From Trichomonas vaginalis G3 (taxonomy: Eukaryota; Parabasalia; Trichomonadida; Trichomonadidae), in assembly GCF_026262505.1 (NCBI RefSeq), contig NC_067207.1:19064082-19128081 (forward strand): DNA of 64,000 nt. The letters run 5' to 3'. Positions 59,701 to 64,000 of the stretch are shown one piece after another (the stretch's first letter is position 1; every line of letters begins with the position of its first letter). The notes under the pieces are model-generated. The model saw nothing but the letters and a program-made list of their open reading frames with translations. It was not told the origin of the DNA and did no database searches. The position numbers were made by a program, and so were the translations under genes.

Positions 59701-59847
59701 GTATGCATCATCACGTTTTATAAAACTCATAAGGATGCTGTTCGCATCTTCGTGAGAGATTTGATTGTCCTGATGATACAGACAGCGTACAACTGTGTCT
59801 AGGTCAACTAAGTTGATGTCAGTCCCAGGTATTGCTAGTAAATCCAT
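56782..59847 (-). CDS. XPO1: Exportin-1 / CRM1 nuclear export receptor
   Basis: 1021 residues from the ATG at 59847 (MDLLAIPGTDINLVDLDTVV), which aligns with the usual N-terminus of Crm1 (LDxxxDLDxxLLDxVV); an upstream in-frame ATG at 59868 would add seven residues. CRM1 features: importin-beta N-terminal region with SGTKYIALTALLDAVKFRW and the very characteristic EIAKYDFPERWPSFLSDLL (compare LKQEWPxxWPxFI), continuing as HEAT repeats throughout; normal family length is ~1070. It exports leucine-rich NES cargo with RanGTP through nuclear pores. Frame intact; host gene next to the Maverick's right flank. Confidence 0.9.
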   Translation of the reverse strand: MDLLAIPGTDINLVDLDTVVRCLYHQDNQISHEDANSILMSFIKRDDAYKCVKDVLGSEFSSGTKYIALTALLDAVKFRWLSLPNDFKEEIKQYINIFIDNYIENNGEQSHISEANLILVEIAKYDFPERWPSFLSDLLQMSHKSQNHCKNVFSILSTLADEVEECFENSLTSVRSQEMKEELEKYIDSIINLIQETFETNNTSLIQSSLATLGRLVTYLNPEVLLQSSLLNELLTKYLLNSDLCVAVIGVITNIVSMEDIPEELYPFLGQLFDLIVGKLSSSIGNSFIEAQKLSGDDEFVEYFVTAIIEFLQQYYTIVEVEEHEQNLKILLDWLLDITDSKTDIFEDLLEYWVQILRRIYINITQKINLEVTPIYVELFPYLRQILINRMPSPHQSTSFCESDGTEHRRLISGHGFGSQYSNAREILVFITNLDTQATLLAFKERHSEFTNGTLDPNGILSMSYAYGAVAGAIVSEIEDELNPSFFEPYLRIMTEDTEHGELFKAAAIGFMFMCTQYTDFLKRNTEYFVMTFTKIIESMQYDIIEIQEYAVDTLKKIGCRCKDEFYTATGDMTLITSIIEQTEIIIHPLFSDFVPPMFEFIGIVVLAAPVESRHELSNQIMEFLVQKMNEAWEKISQNDFESYEDFFVIIGCIDKTVAYLHEFIPDLIKQSAQFFINYYQRFSDLIKQFYADPRVDYWRETAASMRIRSILLSYLCLLCHVIRDDVFASEFLISNVLIYVLDEFSSSLSCFRVPKVFEYCSNIIKYYGNLVAPYLDEILNKLYRPVVSIVGDELNEIPEFRDSFLTFMRHLCLDSPRFIAMIPEEDQDSFIECLKWGCNHPMSNTNEIAIRAMNELINGLSRIGGEIFEQFCERNAMDLMLFAFQVLADTSTKSSFRYQVMLIKTIVNLQIIKQQAIELGSSLCQMFPTETPSEIGDILTVLFNENTPDEEFRNCLKNFLVSVRQISSMDPDLIIIEMDEMKKNLKHQFEDVPGFIDFTSESMEESAVSHIANELASLHF

Positions 59848-62420
59848 AAACAGAAAAGTTTTGTACATGTCACATTTTTTCCGGAATGTTTTTCATATCA
59901 AAGATAAGTTGTATGGGTCTAAGGATGTCAATTTGGAAGAAAAGTGAGAAAATTCCTAAAATGCTAAAAAGGAATTTTCCAAACGTATTTTTTTATCTCA
60001 TTTTTTTGATTTTGAAAAAAATTTGGAGAGAAGAACTCTTCGTTTTTGAATTTTATCACGATGGTTTTAAAGTATATTAGACACATGTATTGGTATTACT
60101 ATTTTTGTATATTTTGAGAGAAAATCCCTAAAAAGTGAGAAAATCTAAGACGGTTTGAGAAAATATATAAACTATTGAAAATTTGAATTAAACTTCTAAT
60201 TTGGAAAAAAGAAATTTGGAAAGAAGAAAATTCAAAAATCGAGATTTAGACTCAGCATCAAATGGAGAACAAAATGTTTCTTCATATGAAGGAAAAAAAT
60301 TTTCTTGTGAAGAAATAGAGTTTTTAAAATTTTATTGTATGTAATGAAATAAACAAATATTAAAATTATTTTTTGATAACAAGAAAATTCCCAATAGAAA
60401 ATATTTGAGAGAAAGAAAAAAAGAAAAATGAAAAATATTACTCTCCTTTATATTTCATGAGATTTTAAATTTATTCTCATAAAATTGACAAATATCTTAA
60501 ATATCTGGATCACTCACATATACAATGAATTGAACGATAAAAATAATACAAACTCAACTAAGTTTCCTGTCTTTCAACTAAAAAAAAATATGCAAATTAA
60601 ATTAAATTGTTTATTCAAATATAAAACAAAGATGAAGTAATTACAGTTATCATAAACTTTATGAATAACTCTGTAATTGGTTCAGATTTTCGTAAAAATA
60701 TTTTTATTAATATCGATAAGAATACGTTTACTTACTATCACAACATATCGATAAACAAGAGTAGAGTGATTTTTATCATCGAAACTTTTTAAAAGCTGTA
60801 AGCTGGAAGGAAAAATCTTGTTTTTTCTGAGTTAGTTGTAGAACTATTGATGCATGAGTTATCATTGTGATGTAGAAGGATGTCGATGTACTGACTGAAG
60901 GATATGAAGTGAATTGAATTTCATTGCATTTCAATTTGATCAAAATTTGTTGAAATGATATGAATGTGTCAACATCTGTATCACTCTCTTTCACTCCTTC
61001 CCTATTCTTTCGAGAACGAAGCTAGCTCAGCTTTCGCTGAGCGAATTGACACTTTTGATGTCCTAAACGTACATCCTCTCAAATTTATCGAAAAAAATTA
61101 TACCACCTAAACTAGTATATTCTTATTTTAAATATGATATTATCCTTAGAATCCACACTAGAATATATTTAAATCAACTGTTAAAAAAGTTCGAATCCTG
61201 CGCGTCTCACTTTTTAAATTTTCCAAAAGGAAAATTATATTCTCCTAAAATGAAAACAATTTTCCGAATTGACATCCTTAATGGGTCAGATTTTGAAAAT
61301 CAACCCAGTGTTCTCCATACCTTATGCTGAGATTACAGAATAAAAAAAGGTAACTAAACTCCTTTCGCCGATCCGATTTGCCCCATATTTAAAATATAGC
61401 TTGCATATGTAGAAGAAAAGCTAATTTTGAAGTACGCCCCAAATCCACCAACAGGATTTCGAGCTACTAAAAAGGTACTTTTAAATGTGATTTTTTTTAT
61501 AAAAAATTAAATTTATTTTAAGATCAGACTAAAAACTAATTTTATGGAAAATCTATATCGACAAATTTATTACTTATTGGGTATATAGATTTTTTGATTA
61601 TGGCGATTATGTCTGATATGCTTCCAATAAGCCAAAACACATTTCATACTGATTTCTATAAAAGGTATCTTTATTATAGAAGTGTAAGCTATATCTGTTT
61701 GTTTTTTTATTATAACAAATTCAAAATTCTCTTATAAGGACTAGATGAAATCTGTATTATTAAATCATTAGCTAAATGAAGGTTCAAATAGAAAGTAAAT
61801 ATCAATTTATATGATACTGAAACCAAATAGTTCTTTTAATAAAAGATAACACGCTGAAAATTATTGAGTATTTGCAAATCTCAAAAATCTATTGGTGAAT
61901 TTGGCTCAACTTTTAAAATTATAACATCCATATCAAATCATAAAAGCAGACAAAAATTAAAGCCAAACCTATCGGCCAATTTTTTTTGATATTTTGATTT
62001 TTGAGGTATACTTTTAAAAGTGGATTTAAAGCACTGATGAAAAAACATTAACTTCTGTCGTTATGATTATTGATTTAGACAATAATGATTTTAATCTTTG
62101 ATTATCAAAACACTAAAGTCATCTTTTTAACATTTGCTTGGTAGCATTAACTCAAGTCTAAAGTACTATTTTATGTGGCACTCTTAGAATTTTTGTATTC
62201 ATTGTACACGCTGAAATAGTACCATTAAAGTTATGGCGGACTTTCAAAAAATAGTTTGGTCACCTTTGAATAAAATTGAATCGTTCCAGAGAATAACGAC
62301 TTTAGAATCAAATTAACAAGTGAAACTAGTTAAGCATCATTTATCATTTAATATTTAATTATTATTTTTGTATTCTCGTTTTGATTTTTCCATAGTAGTA
62401 TATGTGGACGGGTTGTGTGA
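59848..62420. other. Long AT-rich intergenic region
   Basis: About 2.6 kb with no credible gene; small ORFs (59886-60080, 60776-60994) have no family signature. It contains a 7-bp hairpin with TTTC loop (GCTCAGC/GCTGAGC, 61025-61042) and a possible tRNA 3' fragment at 61189-61210. Confidence 0.5.
61189..61210 (+). other. Possible tRNA 3' remnant
   Basis: GTTCGAATCC is a perfect pol III B box / T-loop, followed by TGC GCGTCTC A, which would be the T-stem 3' side, a 3' acceptor strand and discriminator base, then a T-run. The 5' side of the T stem is AAAAA instead of the complement, and no matching acceptor or D arm is upstream, so it is not a complete tRNA. Confidence 0.3.
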
Positions 62421-62430
62421 CCTTTTTTGT

Positions 62431-62562
62431 AAACGTAAGAATTCATACAATATTGAACGATTTTGTATCATTTTTTTTTAACATATGAAGTAAAAATGAA
62501 TGATTCTTACGGTTTTTATTCTTACGTTTTTGAATAAATCAAGATTTAAAAATGATACAAAA
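62431..62562. repeat. Nested inverted repeats before the right-end gene cluster
   Basis: ttttgtatcattttt (62461) pairs with aaaaatgatacaaaa (62548), a 15-bp perfect inverted repeat, and aaacgtaagaa (62431) is inverse to ttcttacgttt (62518). The word ttcttac recurs in the promoters that follow. It may mark a terminus or control region of a second element. Confidence 0.5.
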
Positions 62563-62662
62563 TTGTAAGACATTTACACTCAACCCATAAATGATGTAAT
62601 AAACACATTAAAAAAAATTGACATTAATTTTAAAATAATTCATTTTTTTTATTCTTACATAA

Positions 62663-63136
62663 ATGAACGGAACAAGATTCGTGACTGTGAATCAATTAAT
62701 GGATAAACTTTCACCAATTCTCACCCAGGTTAAACAAGTAGACGTTTATTTTGATGATTACATAGAAAGTTTATTTTATAAAGGTAAGTTTAATATTAAA
62801 CCTATTGCTTTTGCATTTGATGGTAAATTAATCGAAAATTCAAAAATTTGGGAATTAATTCCGGATATTGAATTTATAACAAATATTAAGGATAAATGGT
62901 TTAAACAACAAAACCACCTCACTAAAGTTCTTTGTAGATTAATGATTAAAACTGAGGAAAAAGAATTTAACGAGTTTAAATATCATCCATGTAAAATTTT
63001 AGAACTTGGTAACAAAAAACTTCAGAAAAAATTAAACGATAGACTATCAAAAGATAGAATCGAAAGAATAAATAAACTCGCTATAGATAATGGTAATGAT
63101 GAAGAAGAATTTGATGAGTTCAACATAGAACTTTAA
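62663..63136 (+). CDS. Hypothetical protein, 157 residues, element-like
   Basis: Intact (MNGTRFVTVNQLMDKLSPIL). Mixed alpha/beta, Lys/Asn-rich, acidic end (GNDEEEFDEFNIEL). No family recognised. Start is preceded by tttttattcttacataa, a T-rich promoter similar in layout to Maverick promoters and different from the host initiator. Only ~90 bp separate it from the next forward gene. Confidence 0.6.
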   Translation: MNGTRFVTVNQLMDKLSPILTQVKQVDVYFDDYIESLFYKGKFNIKPIAFAFDGKLIENSKIWELIPDIEFITNIKDKWFKQQNHLTKVLCRLMIKTEEKEFNEFKYHPCKILELGNKKLQKKLNDRLSKDRIERINKLAIDNGNDEEEFDEFNIEL

Positions 63137-63225
63137 GAAACTAATGATTATTTGAATTTATGAAATCAATTATTTGATTCATGTCTTACATTTTTGAATA
63201 TTTTATTTTTTTTATTTTGTATCAA

Positions 63226-64000
63226 ATGAGTGTCACAACTAACAATGTTAAAAATTTAGGATTCACAAATGAGGAAATAAAGGATATATTAGAGGAGGCG
63301 GGTTATGAGGTTGATAAATATTATTTAAGAAATTGTAAAAAATTCGCGGAGTTTTTAAATGAATTTGATTATGATGGAAAAATGAATAAAGATGATGTTA
63401 TAAATTTCTTATATCCCACATCTAAAAAAGAAAAACCTAAAGAACCTGATGTTTTCTCTGAATATTATGAAGAACGAATTAAAGATGATGAATATGATGA
63501 AATTGAAAGACTGGAAAAAATAAGAGATGAAATAGATGAAAAAATTAAGGAATTAAGAGAAGTTGAAAATGAAGTAGAGGGTTTAATGAATATCCCAGCT
63601 TCAGAATCAGAAGTTCAGAAATCTCATGAAGAAAGATATAAAAATTATGTCTTAGAATCAACACAAAATTTATTAGATGGTGACATAGATGAAACACTTT
63701 CAGAAGAAGGAACTAAATTTATTCGTAAACATAAGTTACAATTTATTAATAATGAAGAATACCCTTGTATATTACTTTCACCACCTTTAGATTCTGAGAA
63801 ATTCAAAAAAGCTCTTAAAAACGTGACATATGCAACTAATACGATTAAGAAAGAAGATCATGATATTTACACAAATTATTATTTAAATAAATGCACAGGT
63901 GTTGATAAAGTTTTTGATTTATTAGATAAAATATCAAAAGAAACCATTGGAACCTATAAAATTTTGTGTGATTGTGGTTTCATTATTGAAGATACCAATA
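63226..64000 (+). CDS. Hypothetical protein, element-like, 3' end outside the window
   Basis: Open from ATG 63226 (MSVTTNNVKNLGFTNEEIKD) to the edge, ~258 codons. Residues ~60-130 are a charged coiled coil (EYYEERIKDDEYDEIERLEK), the rest mixed, ending DLLDKISKETIGTYKILCDC. Preceded by ttttattttttttattttgt. I do not recognise the family. The tight spacing and T-rich promoter suggest a gene of a second virus-like element that continues to the right. Confidence 0.6.
   Translation, partial: MSVTTNNVKNLGFTNEEIKDILEEAGYEVDKYYLRNCKKFAEFLNEFDYDGKMNKDDVINFLYPTSKKEKPKEPDVFSEYYEERIKDDEYDEIERLEKIRDEIDEKIKELREVENEVEGLMNIPASESEVQKSHEERYKNYVLESTQNLLDGDIDETLSEEGTKFIRKHKLQFINNEEYPCILLSPPLDSEKFKKALKNVTYATNTIKKEDHDIYTNYYLNKCTGVDKVFDLLDKISKETIGTYKILCDCGFIIEDTN

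Noticed and set aside
56782-59868. Forward ORFs within the exportin gene (e.g. 56813-57367)
   Set aside because: Antisense shadows of an intact, recognisable gene.
61021-61045. Hairpin with GCTCAGC/GCTGAGC considered as part of a tRNA or terminator
   Set aside because: Isolated 7-bp stem with no flanking gene or tRNA arms; no function can be supported.
1-64000. Spliceosomal introns of the trichomonad type
   Set aside because: I looked for the conserved 3' motif with branch point (ACTAACACACAG) and saw none; the host genes read through without gaps.

Overview
The window looks like nuclear DNA of a trichomonad, most likely Trichomonas vaginalis or a close Trichomonas. Supporting signs: AT-rich DNA, intron-less genes, initiator-type promoter motifs (TCA-Py-W-W) 7-40 nt upstream of start codons, ankyrin proteins with the trichomonad N-terminal domain, parallel beta-helix proteins with 'GGAI'-like turns, small Myb proteins, and above all a 24.5 kb Maverick/Polinton element, a class that is very abundant in this genus. 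No database search was possible; all calls are by eye.

Layout. 1-10.4 kb is host genes: a partial coiled-coil gene (-), an ankyrin gene (+), a CK2-like kinase (-), a truncated beta-helix gene (+), a raptor (TORC1 scaffold) homologue (+) and an ARF-like GTPase (-). 11.4-14.6 kb is a cut-and-paste DNA transposon with ~780 bp inverted repeats and a broken rve/DDE transposase. 14.8-24.9 kb: a two-repeat Myb protein (-), a 1991-residue coiled-coil/RRM protein with an enormous Ser/Glu/Lys/Pro tail (-), a SLC35/TPT-type transporter (+) and a small unknown gene (-). 25.3-31.2 kb is a duplicated, rearranged block: two beta-helix paralogues, two dead copies of a p47/NSFL1C-like (SEP+UBX) gene, one intact ankyrin gene and a patchwork ORF made from pieces of three neighbouring genes.

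31,707-56,204 is the Maverick/Polinton. Its ends are an A33 run and a T35 run, each followed inward by a hairpin and 26-bp minisatellite repeats, and it is flanked by a 5-bp direct repeat (CCATA). It carries the virion set (double-jelly-roll major capsid, penton-like minor capsid, packaging ATPase, probable membrane-active minor proteins, a large structural coiled-coil protein), a retroviral-type integrase, an SF3 helicase, two KilA-N proteins, an HNH endonuclease, a Dam-like adenine methyltransferase, and a long fibre protein ending in a bacteriophage T4 gp12-like tail-collar domain. I find no protein-primed DNA polymerase B and no adenain-type protease, and there is no gap large enough to hide the polymerase. 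About half of the element's genes have single-base frameshifts, while the flanking host genes are intact, so this copy is probably decaying.

56.8-59.8 kb is exportin-1/CRM1 (-). 59.8-62.6 kb is AT-rich spacer. From about 62.4 kb to the right edge a further element-like gene cluster begins (two unknown genes with T-rich promoters behind an inverted-repeat block), running out of the window.
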